Shown here: one piece after another, positions 1 through 9,286 of the stretch
Position numbering within the stretch: the first letter of the stretch is position 1
Layout: each line of letters starts with the position of its first letter
NCBI RefSeq assembly: GCF_900162615.1
Contig: NZ_FUFN01000010.1
Span: 2,138,519-2,202,518 of the forward strand
Source of the DNA: Virgibacillus proomii
Lineage (GTDB): Bacteria; Bacillota; Bacilli; Bacillales; Amphibacillaceae
DNA length: 64,000 nucleotides
Reading direction: 5' to 3'
Translations under genes and position numbers: made by a program
Notes under the pieces: model-generated
What the model was told of the DNA's origin: nothing
The model's input: only the letters and a program-made list of their open reading frames with translations
The model's database searches: none

Positions 1-131
1 AAACCATCGGTAGCTCGAAATACACCGCCTTTTTTCCCAACATCTTCTCCTAAAATAAACACATTTTCATCTCGTTGCATTTCTTCTTTTAAAGCAGTTG
101 TGATCGCTTGTATATAGGACATAACTGGCAT
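1..131 (-). CDS. bkdAB: Branched-chain 2-oxoacid dehydrogenase E1 beta subunit, N-terminal part
   Basis: This is the first ~43 residues of the E1 beta subunit of the branched-chain alpha-keto acid dehydrogenase complex, cut by the window edge. With the alpha subunit it forms the thiamine-diphosphate enzyme that decarboxylates the keto acids of Val, Leu and Ile. The visible reading frame begins [14 protein letters not shown] and contains the family's conserved [16 protein letters not shown] stretch. The start follows a GGGAGGG ribosome binding site. It lies 15 bases downstream of bkdAA on the same strand, the order expected in the bkd operon. The E2 gene would follow outside the window. Confidence 0.93.
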   Translation of the reverse strand, partial: MPVMSYIQAITTALKEEMQRDENVFILGEDVGKKGGVFRATDG

Positions 132-146
132 GATTCTTTTCCCTCC

Positions 147-1139
147 CTACTCTTCATATACATGCTTTAACGCATCCTCTGGTTGTGCATAAGGAGCATT
201 TTCAGCGTAATCTGTCGCTTCATTAACTTCTTGACTAATTTCATCATTGAGTTGCTTTTCGATGGTTTCTGTCAGTATGCCTGCATCTTTTAAGTATTTA
301 TTAAAGGTAATAACAGAATCATTTTTACGTGCTTCATCGACCTCATCGCTTTTCCGATAAAGTCGATCATCATCATCACTGGAGTGAGCCGTTAATCGAT
401 ACGTTATTGCTTCTATCAATGTTGGGCCATCTCCATTTAATGCTCGCTCTCGCGCTTCCTTTACAGCTTTATATACAGCTAATGGGTCATTTCCGTCCAC
501 CGTTATACCGGGCATACCATAAGACTGAGCACGGTCAGCGACGGTTTTACTGGCAATTTGTTTTTCAATGGGAACAGAAATAGCATATTTATTATTCTCA
601 ACCATTGTAATTACCGGCAATTTATGCACACCTGCAAAATTCAACCCTTCATGAAAGTCTCCTTGATTGGAGGATCCTTCACCTAAGGTAACAAAGGAAA
701 CAATAGGATCATTTTTCATTTTAGCAGCTAGTGCTACACCTACTGCATGGGGTAATTGTGTAGTAACCGGGGATGACCCAGTTAAAATTCGGTTTTTCTT
801 TTGCCCAAAATGACCAGGCATCTGTCTTCCGCCGGAATTAGGGTCTTCAGCTTTGGCAAACCCTGATAGCATTAACTCTGTTGACGTCATGCCAAATGCT
901 AACACAACGCCCATATCTCGATAGTAAGGAGCTACATAATCCTTTTTTCGATCAAGAGCAAAAGCAGCTCCAACTTGTGCTGCTTCTTGTCCTTGACAAG
1001 AAATAACAAACGGTATTTTCCCCGCTCGATTTAGTAACCACATTCTTTCGTCGATTTTTCTTGCCAATAGCATGATTCGATATATTTCTAATACTTGCTC
1101 ATCTGTAAGTCCTAAATCATGATGGCGTTTTGTTGTCAT
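147..1139 (-). CDS. bkdAA: Branched-chain 2-oxoacid dehydrogenase E1 alpha subunit
   Basis: E1 alpha subunit (330 aa, normal length) of the branched-chain alpha-keto acid dehydrogenase. It binds thiamine diphosphate and carries out the decarboxylation step that yields branched acyl groups for acyl-CoA primers of iso/anteiso fatty acids and for energy. The thiamine diphosphate/magnesium motif is visible as GEG at residues 153-155 with the closing NN at 182-183 (family form GDG...NN, so Asp is replaced by Glu). The QMPGHFG stretch near residues 106-112 is typical of the family. It is the fifth gene of the ptb-bcd-buk-lpdV-bkdAA-bkdAB order. Unlike the other junctions, the 296-bp gap to lpdV is filled by repeat elements. 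Confidence 0.95.
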   Translation of the reverse strand: MTTKRHHDLGLTDEQVLEIYRIMLLARKIDERMWLLNRAGKIPFVISCQGQEAAQVGAAFALDRKKDYVAPYYRDMGVVLAFGMTSTELMLSGFAKAEDPNSGGRQMPGHFGQKKNRILTGSSPVTTQLPHAVGVALAAKMKNDPIVSFVTLGEGSSNQGDFHEGLNFAGVHKLPVITMVENNKYAISVPIEKQIASKTVADRAQSYGMPGITVDGNDPLAVYKAVKEARERALNGDGPTLIEAITYRLTAHSSDDDDRLYRKSDEVDEARKNDSVITFNKYLKDAGILTETIEKQLNDEISQEVNEATDYAENAPYAQPEDALKHVYEE

Positions 1140-1162
1140 TCATGTTCCCTCCTTAAATAAAT

Positions 1163-1432
1163 AAAGTGAAACTTCATTCAGTAATGGTTTTCTACTTGAA
1201 GCTTTGCAGGGGTCATCAAAAAACCAGGTGTAGTGCTGCCATAACTTCTCTGCCCTATCGACCCGAACATTTAGACCGCTATCTCCATGTCAGACTTCTT
1301 CGTATTTTTTACACTATAGGATAGTATAAAACTTTCGGCTTTATCGTATAAGAAAAACGATTTTCGCCAAAGTGATAAACCAAGTTTTTCTAATAATTCG
1401 TGAAGTGGTCACGGCACCTTACATTCGGGATA
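1163..1432 (+). repeat. Family A repeat interrupted by a family C element
   Basis: The lpdV-bkdAA gap holds the two ends of a family A repeat: the start AAAGTGAAACTTCATTC near 1163 and the end CGGCACCTTACATTCGGGAT near 1413-1432. Between them, at about 1313-1392, sits a degenerate family C element running left to right (ACTATAGG... ending AAGTTTTTCTAA). Nesting of one repeat in another suggests that C elements can insert. The copy is more diverged than the ones at 22914-23350. It lies within an operon, so it is probably transcribed. Confidence 0.75.
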
Positions 1433-1435
1433 TAA

Positions 1436-2869
1436 TTAACCGTGGATTTGCTTTCCATCAACAGCAAGCGCTGCTTCTCCAACTATCTCAGCAAGCGTCG
1501 GATGCGGATGAATCGTATGGGCAATCTCCCAAGGCGTAGCATCTAATACTTTGGCTAAAACCGCTTCTGAAATCATATCCGTTACATGTGGACCTACCAT
1601 ATGAACCCCTAATAAGTCATCGGTTGCTTTATCAGCAATAATCTTTACAAATCCATCTGCTTCTCCATAGACAAGCGCTTTTCCAACAGCTTGAAACGGA
1701 AATTTACCAACTTTTAACGAATATCCTTGCTCTTTTGCCTGCTTCTCGGTTAATCCAACTCGTGCTACCTCTGGATTGGAATAGATACAAGCTGGAACAT
1801 GGTCATAATTAATTGTCATCGGGTCTTGATCGGCCATATGTTCTACAGCAACAATTCCTTCATGTGAAGCCACATGTGCTAATTGCATACCACCGATTAC
1901 ATCACCAATGGCGTATATATGTGATTCCTTCGTTTGATAATATTGGTTAGTCTGAATTACCCCGTTTTCCACGATGATATCCGTATTTTCCAGCCCAATA
2001 TTAGTTGTGTTTGCTTTTCGTCCGACCGAAAGCAGCATTTTCTCTGCTTGAAACTCCTGCTTATCACCATTTACCTCTGCTTGTACAGTTACACTTTCGC
2101 CATCTACCTGTACCGTATCTGAAAGCACCTGTGCCTGTTTCACAAAATTAATTCCCTTCTTTTTGAGTAACCTCTCGACCTCTTTTGCAACTGCATGATC
2201 CTCAGTAGGTAAAATCTGTTCTGCATATTCGATAACAGTTACATCGACTTCAAAATCAGCTAGCATGGAGGCCCATTCAATCCCGATGACACCTCCCCCA
2301 ACAATAATGATTGATTTTGGCAGTTCTGTTAATTGCAGCGCGTCATCTGACGTAATGATTCTATTATGATCCATTTTTAAACCTGGTAATGTATTAGGCG
2401 TAGAACCAGTCGCAATTAACACATTTTTAGGAATAAGCATCGTATTTTCTTCACCATTTGCATATTCTACAGAAATCGTACCTGGTATAGGAGAAAAGAT
2501 ACTTGGCCCTAATATTCGCCCAAATCCTTTAAAAACGTCAATTTTCCCTTTATTCATTAAAGAATGGACACCTTGATAAAGCTTATCAACCACTTGTTGT
2601 TTTCTAGCTTGTGCTTGCGAAAAGTTTAATGATACAGCTTCTATATCAATACCGTATGTATGCGCAGATTTTGCCTGTCTATATACTTCAGCACTACGCA
2701 ATAATGCTTTAGATGGAATGCAACCGCGATGTAAACAAGTACCACCTAACTTTTCTTTTTCTACAACAGCTACTTTCATTCCTAACTGCGATGCTCGGAT
2801 TGCAGCAACATAGCCGCCCGTTCCACCACCAAGTATGACTAAATCATAATCCTCTGCCAATTTCTTCAC
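1436..2869 (-). CDS. lpdV: Dihydrolipoyl dehydrogenase (E3) of the branched-chain complex
   Basis: Flavoprotein disulfide oxidoreductase (477 aa) that reoxidises the dihydrolipoyl groups of the E2 component with NAD. The FAD-binding GGGTGG lies at residues 14-19, the redox-active disulfide at C45 and C50 ([13 protein letters not shown]), a second nucleotide-binding glycine motif (VGGGVIG) near 190, and the C-terminal HPHPTLAE segment supplies the catalytic histidine of the dimer partner. The start overlaps the buk stop by four bases (ATGA), indicating translational coupling. Its position inside the bkd operon marks it as the dedicated LpdV, not the pyruvate dehydrogenase E3. Confidence 0.95.
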   Translation of the reverse strand: MKKLAEDYDLVILGGGTGGYVAAIRASQLGMKVAVVEKEKLGGTCLHRGCIPSKALLRSAEVYRQAKSAHTYGIDIEAVSLNFSQAQARKQQVVDKLYQGVHSLMNKGKIDVFKGFGRILGPSIFSPIPGTISVEYANGEENTMLIPKNVLIATGSTPNTLPGLKMDHNRIITSDDALQLTELPKSIIIVGGGVIGIEWASMLADFEVDVTVIEYAEQILPTEDHAVAKEVERLLKKKGINFVKQAQVLSDTVQVDGESVTVQAEVNGDKQEFQAEKMLLSVGRKANTTNIGLENTDIIVENGVIQTNQYYQTKESHIYAIGDVIGGMQLAHVASHEGIVAVEHMADQDPMTINYDHVPACIYSNPEVARVGLTEKQAKEQGYSLKVGKFPFQAVGKALVYGEADGFVKIIADKATDDLLGVHMVGPHVTDMISEAVLAKVLDATPWEIAHTIHPHPTLAEIVGEAALAVDGKQIHG

Positions 2870-3963
2870 TCCTTTACCTCATTTTTACTATGATAAACTT
2901 TTGGTGTTTCTTCCCCACGTAAAACACGAAGTACGCCCTCGTTTAATGCTTGTAATTCATCTTCACCAGGATAAACAATAGTGTCAGCTATCCAATCAAC
3001 ACGACTAATAATTAAATCGGTAAATGATTTTCCATAAGCAAGTCCTCCGGTTAACACAATGGCATCTATTTCACCTTTAAGTACGGCACTCATTGCTCCG
3101 ATGTCTTTGGCAACTTGATACGCCATTGCTTCATAAACTTGCTTTGCGAATGTATCCCCACTTGCTATACGTCTTTCTACTTCCATTAAATCATTTGTTT
3201 GTAGATAGCCCATTAGCCCGCCATTACCTACAATTTTGTTCATCACTTCTTCTGCATAATACTGTCCCGAAAAGCAGAGTGAAACGAGATCACCAACTGG
3301 AACAGTACCTGCTCGTTCAGGAGAAAACGGCCCTTCTCCATGCAACCCATTATTCACATCAATCACTTTGCCCCGACAATGGGCACCGATTGTAATCCCC
3401 CCACCCATATGAGTGACTATAAAATTCATCTCTTCATAGCTTCCATTTAATCTGCCAGCTACCTTCCTGGCTACTGCCTTCTGATTAAGTGCATGAAATA
3501 TACTTTTTCTAGGTATTTCCGGTATGCCGGAGAAACGGGCAACGGTAGCCAGCTCATCGACAACGACTGGGTCGACAATATAGGCAGAAATATTTAGCCC
3601 TTTTGCGATTTCATGAGCAAGAATCCCCCCTAAATTAGAGGCGTGATTGCCATTATAACCTGCTTTCAAATCTATTAGCATACGTTCGTTTACTTCATAA
3701 GTTCCACCTTGTATCGGCCGTATTAATCCACCGCGAGCACAAACAGCGTCTAGTTTTGAAATATTAATTCCTTCATGATGTAATTGATCAAGGATGACTT
3801 GCTTTCTAAACGCCTTCTGATCATTGACGGTTGAAAACTGTTTTAATTCCTCCGCTTTATGGCGAATAATTTTTTCAAAAATACATATTTCATTATCAAA
3901 AACCCCAATTTTTGTAGATGTTGACCCAGGATTTATAATCAAGTTCCTAAAGTTCACCCGCAA
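2866..3963 (-). CDS. buk: Butyrate kinase
   Basis: Acetate/butyrate kinase family enzyme (365 aa) that interconverts branched or butyryl phosphate and the free acid with ATP formation. The phosphate-binding NPGSTSTK lies near residues 12-19, and the [11 protein letters not shown] segment matches the family adenosine/acyl phosphate site. With ptb it can convert acyl-CoA to acid and ATP, or activate exogenous short branched acids. The upstream GGGGGG tract fits a TTG start at 3963; a GTG two codons later is an alternative. It follows bcd after a 337-bp repeat-containing gap. Confidence 0.94.
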   Translation of the reverse strand: MRVNFRNLIINPGSTSTKIGVFDNEICIFEKIIRHKAEELKQFSTVNDQKAFRKQVILDQLHHEGINISKLDAVCARGGLIRPIQGGTYEVNERMLIDLKAGYNGNHASNLGGILAHEIAKGLNISAYIVDPVVVDELATVARFSGIPEIPRKSIFHALNQKAVARKVAGRLNGSYEEMNFIVTHMGGGITIGAHCRGKVIDVNNGLHGEGPFSPERAGTVPVGDLVSLCFSGQYYAEEVMNKIVGNGGLMGYLQTNDLMEVERRIASGDTFAKQVYEAMAYQVAKDIGAMSAVLKGEIDAIVLTGGLAYGKSFTDLIISRVDWIADTIVYPGEDELQALNEGVLRVLRGEETPKVYHSKNEVKE

Positions 3964-4204
3964 TAAACATCCCCCCGTTTCGCAGCAGAAAAAAGGGTTG
4001 GTTAATTAGACGTTACTCCCTTTCTCCTGCTTTGGTAATAAAGTTATGAAGAATTTGTCTGGGAATTTAATCCGTTCTACATAGTGATAATTTTTAAAAA
4101 GTAGCTTCATCCGGCTTGCGCACAAGGCTATAGCAAACTTCGATTTCCTCAACATCAGTTCTTCCTGTCGCCAAATTTCTCTCAGACATGAAAAATCTGC
4201 TTAT

Positions 4205-4313
4205 TATTTTGTGAATTTTATAAGAGAAACGTCTCCTAAAATTCCCGAATTCATTTGGGGAAACGGACTGAGAAGCTGCTTGAATAAACATCGCGATTTT
4301 TCAAGGACGTCTA
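4205..4313 (-). repeat. Family D intergenic repeat overlapping the end of bcd
   Basis: Read on the minus strand, this stretch begins GACGTCCTTGAAAAATCGCG, continues into a TTATTCAAG segment, and ends near CCCCAAATGAATTCGG. The same arrangement recurs at 50474-50590 and in diverged form at 26268-26375. The first bases of the element lie inside bcd and supply its last codons and TGA stop. The rest of the 337-bp gap (3964-4204) shows no gene I can support. Confidence 0.6.
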
Positions 4314-5398
4314 CTTAAAATATGACGACCATTTAATAAAAACTGACTTTTTGAACGATATTCTGATTTAATTCTTTCTTCTACCATCCGATCCGCCGCA
4401 AGATATGTAGGAATATCATCACGTTTAGAAATAGCAAAGATCTTTTGTAAGCTATCATAGATCGTTTCTACTTTTTTCAAAGCCCGCTTATGGTTATATC
4501 CATTTAACTCATCAGCAACATTAATCACTCCACCGGAATTAATAACATAATCAGGTGCATAAACAATTCCCTGTTCGTGAAGCATATCCCCATGTTTGGT
4601 TTCTTTCAATTGATTATTAGCTGATCCAGCAATAACTTTTGCTTTTAATTTAGATATTGTTTCATCATTTATGGTAGCCCCTAAAGCACACGGAGCATAA
4701 ATATCACATGCAACATCATAAATTTCATCAGGATCAACGGCTTTTGCGCCAAATGCCTCTACTGCACGTTCTACAGCTTCCTGATTAATATCTGTTACAA
4801 TTAATTGCGCTCCTTCTCTATGAAGATGTTCACACAATGCATAAGCAACATTGCCGATTCCTTGAATAGCAATTACTCTACCCTCTAGTGAATCATCCCC
4901 AAACGCTTCTTTCACTGCCGCTTTCATTCCTTTATAAACACCATAGCCTGTCACAGGTGATGGGTTACCTGAAGAACCTGACTCTGGAGAAATACCAGTA
5001 ACAAAATCCGTCTCCATATGTATTAGATCCATATCATGTACCGTTGTCCCAACATCTTCAGCTGTAATATAGCGTCCGTTTAACCCTTGAATATACCTAC
5101 CAAAAGCTCGGAACATTTCTGGATTTTTATCCGTTTTTGGATCACCAATAATAACCGCTTTTCCCCCGCCTAAATTTAACCCAGCAGCTGCATTTTTATA
5201 AGTCATTCCTCTAGCAAGCCTCAATGCGTCTTCAAGCGCCGCTTCCTCAGAATCATATGTCCACATCCTCGTTCCGCCTAATGCAGGGCCTAAAGTTGTG
5301 TCATGAATGACAATAATTGCTTTTAATCCAGAGTTCTTATCCTGACAAAAAACAACTTGCTCATAATCATATTCTTCCATATAACTAAATAACTCCAT
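4301..5398 (-). CDS. bcd: Branched-chain amino acid (leucine/valine) dehydrogenase
   Basis: NAD-dependent oxidative deaminase (365 aa) that turns Leu, Val and Ile into the keto acids used by the Bkd complex. The Glu/Leu/Phe/Val dehydrogenase signature is visible: GGTRMW at 41-46, K68 and the catalytic K80 in [10 protein letters not shown], and a Rossmann glycine motif GIGNVA near residue 180. It starts two bases after the ptb stop with a GGGGG ribosome binding site inside the end of ptb. Its final residues (SRRP) and stop codon are formed by a family D repeat, so the extreme C-terminus may differ from relatives. Confidence 0.95.
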   Translation of the reverse strand: MELFSYMEEYDYEQVVFCQDKNSGLKAIIVIHDTTLGPALGGTRMWTYDSEEAALEDALRLARGMTYKNAAAGLNLGGGKAVIIGDPKTDKNPEMFRAFGRYIQGLNGRYITAEDVGTTVHDMDLIHMETDFVTGISPESGSSGNPSPVTGYGVYKGMKAAVKEAFGDDSLEGRVIAIQGIGNVAYALCEHLHREGAQLIVTDINQEAVERAVEAFGAKAVDPDEIYDVACDIYAPCALGATINDETISKLKAKVIAGSANNQLKETKHGDMLHEQGIVYAPDYVINSGGVINVADELNGYNHKRALKKVETIYDSLQKIFAISKRDDIPTYLAADRMVEERIKSEYRSKSQFLLNGRHILSRRP

Positions 5399-5400
5399 TA

Positions 5401-6318
5401 TTATCCCCCATTTTTTGTTGTCATGATGGCCAAAGAGAGCGAATAAAGTTTACTTTCAGCAGAATCTGCCCGTGATGTTAAAATAATCGGTGCTTTTGCA
5501 CCGCAAATAATGGCAGCTACCTTTGCCTTTGCGTAATAAACAAATGATTTATACAATACATTTCCTGCTTCGATGGAAGAAGCAAGGAGTATGTCTGCCT
5601 GTCCAGCCACAGCTGAAGATATCTGCTTTTGTTTGGCAGCTTTTACAGATACAGCATTATCAAATGCTAACGGACCGTCTACCAAACAACCTTGGATTTG
5701 TCCTCTCCGCTGCATTTGTGTTAATAAAGCGGCATCAACTGTAGACGGAATATCCGGGTTAACCATTTCTACAGGAGTAACGGCAGCAACTCTAGGTAGT
5801 TCCAAACCTATACTATGAGCTACGTTAACAGCATTGTTTATAATTGCAACTTTTTGCTTTATATCAGGGTTAATATTCATGGCTGCATCAGTTAAAAACA
5901 CAAGTTTATTTTGATTTGGCACTTCAAATAAAGCTACATGAGATAAAATCTTTCCTGAGCGCAAACCATAGTCTTTATCGAGTACTGCTTGTAAAATATC
6001 CTTTGTAGGTATATACCCTTTCATTAAAATAGTTGCTTTATTTTCATGCACAGCTAAGACAGCTGCTCTAGCAATATCTGCTTTCGTTTCGGCATGTTGA
6101 ATAATAACTCGATCTCCCCATTGATGGAAAGTAAGAGCTACTTCTTTTGCGAGTTTTTTTATGTTCGCTTCATTGCCAATTAGTAAAAAGTCGCACAGAT
6201 CTTCTTCTAATCCCATTTTAACGGCTTGCAGCACGTGTTTATCTGCTGCATTTGCAACAGAAACAATTTGCTTTTGTCCTTCTTTTGCTTTTTCTTTTAA
6301 TTCTGCTAAACGCTTCAT
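5401..6318 (-). CDS. ptb: Phosphate butyryltransferase
   Basis: Phosphotransacylase family enzyme (305 aa) that interconverts butyryl- or branched acyl-CoA and acyl phosphate, feeding butyrate kinase. The sequence has the family's central [17 protein letters not shown] segment and the later [12 protein letters not shown] stretch. It is the first gene of the bkd operon and has a strong GGAGGG ribosome binding site. The sigma-54 promoter at 6351-6368 lies just upstream, between ptb and bkdR, so the whole operon is probably under BkdR control. Confidence 0.94.
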   Translation of the reverse strand: MKRLAELKEKAKEGQKQIVSVANAADKHVLQAVKMGLEEDLCDFLLIGNEANIKKLAKEVALTFHQWGDRVIIQHAETKADIARAAVLAVHENKATILMKGYIPTKDILQAVLDKDYGLRSGKILSHVALFEVPNQNKLVFLTDAAMNINPDIKQKVAIINNAVNVAHSIGLELPRVAAVTPVEMVNPDIPSTVDAALLTQMQRRGQIQGCLVDGPLAFDNAVSVKAAKQKQISSAVAGQADILLASSIEAGNVLYKSFVYYAKAKVAAIICGAKAPIILTSRADSAESKLYSLSLAIMTTKNGG

Positions 6319-6350
6319 TTTGCCCTCCTTGATACCTCCACTACTTACTC

Positions 6351-6368
6351 AAGCAAATAGTATGCCAA
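6351..6368 (-). promoter_or_regulatory. Sigma-54 promoter of the bkd operon
   Basis: On the minus strand the sequence TTGGCATACTATTTGCTT has the -24 GG and -12 GC dinucleotides separated by exactly ten bases, the defining spacing for RpoN promoters. It lies about 35 bases upstream of the ptb start and next to bkdR, which encodes a sigma-54 activator. Start of transcription is predicted near 6340. Confidence 0.88.
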
Positions 6369-6406
6369 AACACCATTATTGAAAGCGCTTCATTTCAGCC
6401 ATGATA

Positions 6407-6436
6407 ATTTGCAACATTTTGCATTACCTTGCAAAT
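6407..6436 (-). promoter_or_regulatory. Inverted repeat, likely BkdR upstream activating site
   Basis: Two arms, ATTTGCAA and TTGCAAAT, flank a central TAATGCAAAATG about 40-70 bases upstream of the sigma-54 promoter, the position expected for an activator enhancer. A related TGCAAGTTAATGCAA occurs at 8547-8561 upstream of bkdR. Binding by BkdR is inference. The site overlaps the bkdR stop codon. Confidence 0.6.
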
Positions 6437-8499
6437 CATTGCCTGCTACCTTTTGCGAGCTGATATTTTTCTAATTTATAATATAAATTTCGTATGGAAA
6501 TTTGCAATTGCTTTGCCGTTTTCGTCTTATTAAAATTGTTTTGCTCATACACCTTCTTTATATAGTTCTTTTCATATTTCTCTACTGCTGATTGCAAAGG
6601 TTCTGTAGTAGTTAAAACAACTGTTTCACCATCTTGATGAGAATGATTTAATGTAAGATCAGGAAGATGTTTTCGTTCAATTGTTTTTTCATGCACCCCC
6701 ATATAAATCATTGCCCGGCCGATTACATTTTCCAATTCTCGAATATTTCCCGGCCAATGATATTCTTTTAATGCAGTTAAGGCTTCTTTCGAAATAAATT
6801 GTACGTCTCTTCCATAATCTTGATTAATCTTCAAAATAATGTGGTTTGCCAATAAAGGCAAATCGGATAGTCGTTCTTTAAGTGATGGTACATAAATCGG
6901 CAAGCGACTTAATCGATAATATAAATCTTCACGAAATGTCTTTTTCATAATTGCTTTTTCTAAGTTTACATTGGTTGCAGCAATAATACGAACATTTATA
7001 GCAACTGGATTGGTTCCACCAACTCGTACAATTTCATCTTCCTGCAGAACACGAAGTAGTTTCGCTTGCATATTTAAAGATAATTCTCCAATCTCATCTA
7101 AAAAGATACTTCCATTATTCGCTTCTTCAAACAAGCCTTTCTTTCCTCCCCGCCTTGCTCCTGAAAAAGCCCCGTCTTCATAGCCAAACAGTTCACTTTC
7201 CAAAATAGATTCAGCTATAGCAGCACAATTAACTCGAATAAACTTATGATGCTTACGATCACTTTCATGATGAATGGCATGGGCAAATAACTCTTTTCCA
7301 GTTCCAGAGTGACCACGAAGTAAAACTGTTGCAGGTGTTCTTGCTCCTACTTTAGCCTGTTCCAATGCTATTTTCATTTCAGGGGATTTTCCTATAATAT
7401 CATCAAATGTATATTTAGCTTCTAAATTGCGAATAATTTGTCTGGCGCGTTTTAATTCACTTGTTAATGCTTGAACTTCTGATATGTCATGAATTACCCC
7501 AACACTGCCCTTTAATTTTCCATCAACGATCATTGGGGCGACATTGACATAGACTTCTTTCTTAGCAGGTCCAACCTTTAGCGTTGCTCCTCTTACTGCT
7601 CTTCTCGTTTGTAGAACTCGCATATGTATACTTTCGCCTTCTGAGATGTCGGTTGTCGCGGGCTTGTCAATGACATCTTCCTCTGTTAAACCGGTAATTC
7701 GAGTATAAGCTGGATTAATCATCATTCCAAGTCCTTGCTCATCTACAACACTGATTGCTTCATCTGAGGAATAAATAATTGCTTCTAACATCGTTTTAAT
7801 TTCTTTTAAATCCGTGTTTTCTTCCGCCAATTTAACAACTTCGGTAATATCTTTAAATACTGCAAAGGCACCTAATAAAAGGTTATCAGCATTTATAATC
7901 GGAATCCTTGTAGTAATAATCTGCTTGTCATTTTCTAAGGTGAGCTTTTGATTTACCTCTCGTCTACGATTTCGTAATATTTCTGGTAAATGAGTATTAG
8001 TAATAATTGTCTCAATTGATTTTCCTTCACACTCATGTTTTTTTAATTCCATAATTTCTTCCGCACTTTTATTAATAAACGTAATGATTCCTTGATTATT
8101 TACGACAATCATTCCATCGCGAATATTATTTAAAATCAGTGCTTGATTACGCATCTGCAGCTCAACTTTCTCCAATAGCTCTTGTTTTTCATCAAACAGC
8201 TCTGAAATAATGTAAGCCACAGTTCCTGGTATGACAACAGTCTTACGGCTTCTATGCTCCAATATAGCTTGAAATACTTGTTCGTCACCAGTAGCTTCAA
8301 TTACAATATCAATATTTTTATCAATCCACGATTCCCATTGATTATCTATAGGGATGTTTTGCTTTTTCGCAAGCTTTAACCCGGGCGCATTACGATTTAT
8401 ATCTATCATCGCCACGATTTCCAGTATGTTCGTAGCATTTAAAATATTTAATAAAGCACTTCCCCCTTTTCCGGCACCAACAATGAGTACACGCTTCAT
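6436..8499 (-). CDS. bkdR: Sigma-54-dependent activator of the bkd operon
   Basis: Transcriptional activator (687 aa from the ATG at 8499, which has AAGGTGG seven bases upstream; an upstream ATG at 8526 lacks a good site). Domains in order: an N-terminal Rossmann-like nucleotide-binding segment ([14 protein letters not shown]), two PAS-type sensor regions, a central AAA+ domain with Walker A GHSGTGKE and the sigma-54 contact loop GAFSGA, and a C-terminal Fis-type helix-turn-helix ([19 protein letters not shown]). Domain layout and size match B. subtilis BkdR. The GAFTGA loop carries Ser for Thr, a tolerated variant. It probably responds to branched-chain amino or keto acids. Confidence 0.93.
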   Translation of the reverse strand: MKRVLIVGAGKGGSALLNILNATNILEIVAMIDINRNAPGLKLAKKQNIPIDNQWESWIDKNIDIVIEATGDEQVFQAILEHRSRKTVVIPGTVAYIISELFDEKQELLEKVELQMRNQALILNNIRDGMIVVNNQGIITFINKSAEEIMELKKHECEGKSIETIITNTHLPEILRNRRREVNQKLTLENDKQIITTRIPIINADNLLLGAFAVFKDITEVVKLAEENTDLKEIKTMLEAIIYSSDEAISVVDEQGLGMMINPAYTRITGLTEEDVIDKPATTDISEGESIHMRVLQTRRAVRGATLKVGPAKKEVYVNVAPMIVDGKLKGSVGVIHDISEVQALTSELKRARQIIRNLEAKYTFDDIIGKSPEMKIALEQAKVGARTPATVLLRGHSGTGKELFAHAIHHESDRKHHKFIRVNCAAIAESILESELFGYEDGAFSGARRGGKKGLFEEANNGSIFLDEIGELSLNMQAKLLRVLQEDEIVRVGGTNPVAINVRIIAATNVNLEKAIMKKTFREDLYYRLSRLPIYVPSLKERLSDLPLLANHIILKINQDYGRDVQFISKEALTALKEYHWPGNIRELENVIGRAMIYMGVHEKTIERKHLPDLTLNHSHQDGETVVLTTTEPLQSAVEKYEKNYIKKVYEQNNFNKTKTAKQLQISIRNLYYKLEKYQLAKGSRQ

Positions 8500-8696
8500 T
8501 TCATCCCACCTTGCATTTTTTTGCATAGTTTTATCATACGTTAGTCTGCAAGTTAATGCAATAACCGTTTATTTGTTTTTACTGATATTTTTGCTATACT
8601 TAATAAATGAAGATCAGTTGTATTCTAACAGTTTTCATGCTCAATACTAGCCATCCATGAGAACTAAATTCCCATGAATGGAAGGAGAATAAATAA

Positions 8697-8948
8697 TTGA
8701 TTAGAATTATCGCTATTATTATATTATTTATACCTGGTGTAATCGCTGCTATTGGGATTAAGTTAATGAGAGATTCATTATTTACTTCGTTTTATCCAAT
8801 CTTTTTACATAGCAGTATACAATTTACGATTGGTTTAATTTTGTTTCTTGCCGGACTGGCTTTTATTGGTGGCTTTATTGTCCATCGAGATCGCAAGCAA
8901 CAAAAAACGAAACAAGGTAGACGAAACTGTTACGCAGATGGGGAATAA
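8697..8948 (+). CDS. yqzF: DUF2627 membrane protein YqzF
   Basis: Small membrane protein (83 aa) resembling B. subtilis YqzF (DUF2627), with two hydrophobic segments at about residues 3-22 and 42-62 and a basic C-terminal tail. Function is not known. It sits next to bkdR as in B. subtilis, divergently transcribed. The start is TTG at 8697 preceded by GGAG at a spacing of about twelve bases. Confidence 0.85.
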   Translation: MIRIIAIIILFIPGVIAAIGIKLMRDSLFTSFYPIFLHSSIQFTIGLILFLAGLAFIGGFIVHRDRKQQKTKQGRRNCYADGE

Positions 8949-8962
8949 AATCCTCATCTTTT

Positions 8963-9225
8963 TATTTATCTTAACGTATTAGAAAACTTGCGTTTACCTG
9001 CATCTTACAAGGGAATGCCTAGTTGCACTTATACTTCTAACCTGAAAATTTTTACTGCGTCGAATAAGCTTCCTCGCTAAAATTTTATATTTATCTTAAC
9101 GTATTAGAAAACTGGCATTTACCTGCATCTTACAAGGGAATGCCTAGTTGCACTTATACTTCTAACCTAAAAATTTTTACTACGTCGAAGAGCTTCCTCG
9201 CTAAAATTTTATATTTATCGTAACG
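8963..9225 (+). repeat. Family E tandem duplication upstream of the aspartate kinase
   Basis: Two near-identical units with a period of 124-125 bases: the landmark TTAACGTATT occurs at 8971 and again at 9096, and a third partial start (TAACGTAC) at 9221. Both full units contain the same TTACAAGGGAATGCCTAG stretch and end near CTTCCTCGCTAAAATTTTAT. This fills most of the 338-bp gap before the aspartate kinase gene. No riboswitch fold was recognised in it. Confidence 0.85.
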
Positions 9226-9286
9226 TACAAAAAAAACTGAATTTATGATATGATGTAAAATAAAAATAAAAGCAGGAGGAATTCTC

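Noticed and set aside
4094..4291. 65-aa frame between buk and bcd
   Set aside because: It consists largely of a family D repeat, has no ribosome binding site and resembles no protein.
6379..6392. Possible CcpA (cre) site upstream of ptb
   Set aside because: TGAAGCGCTTTCA looks similar but is one base short of the cre consensus spacing, so I do not claim it.
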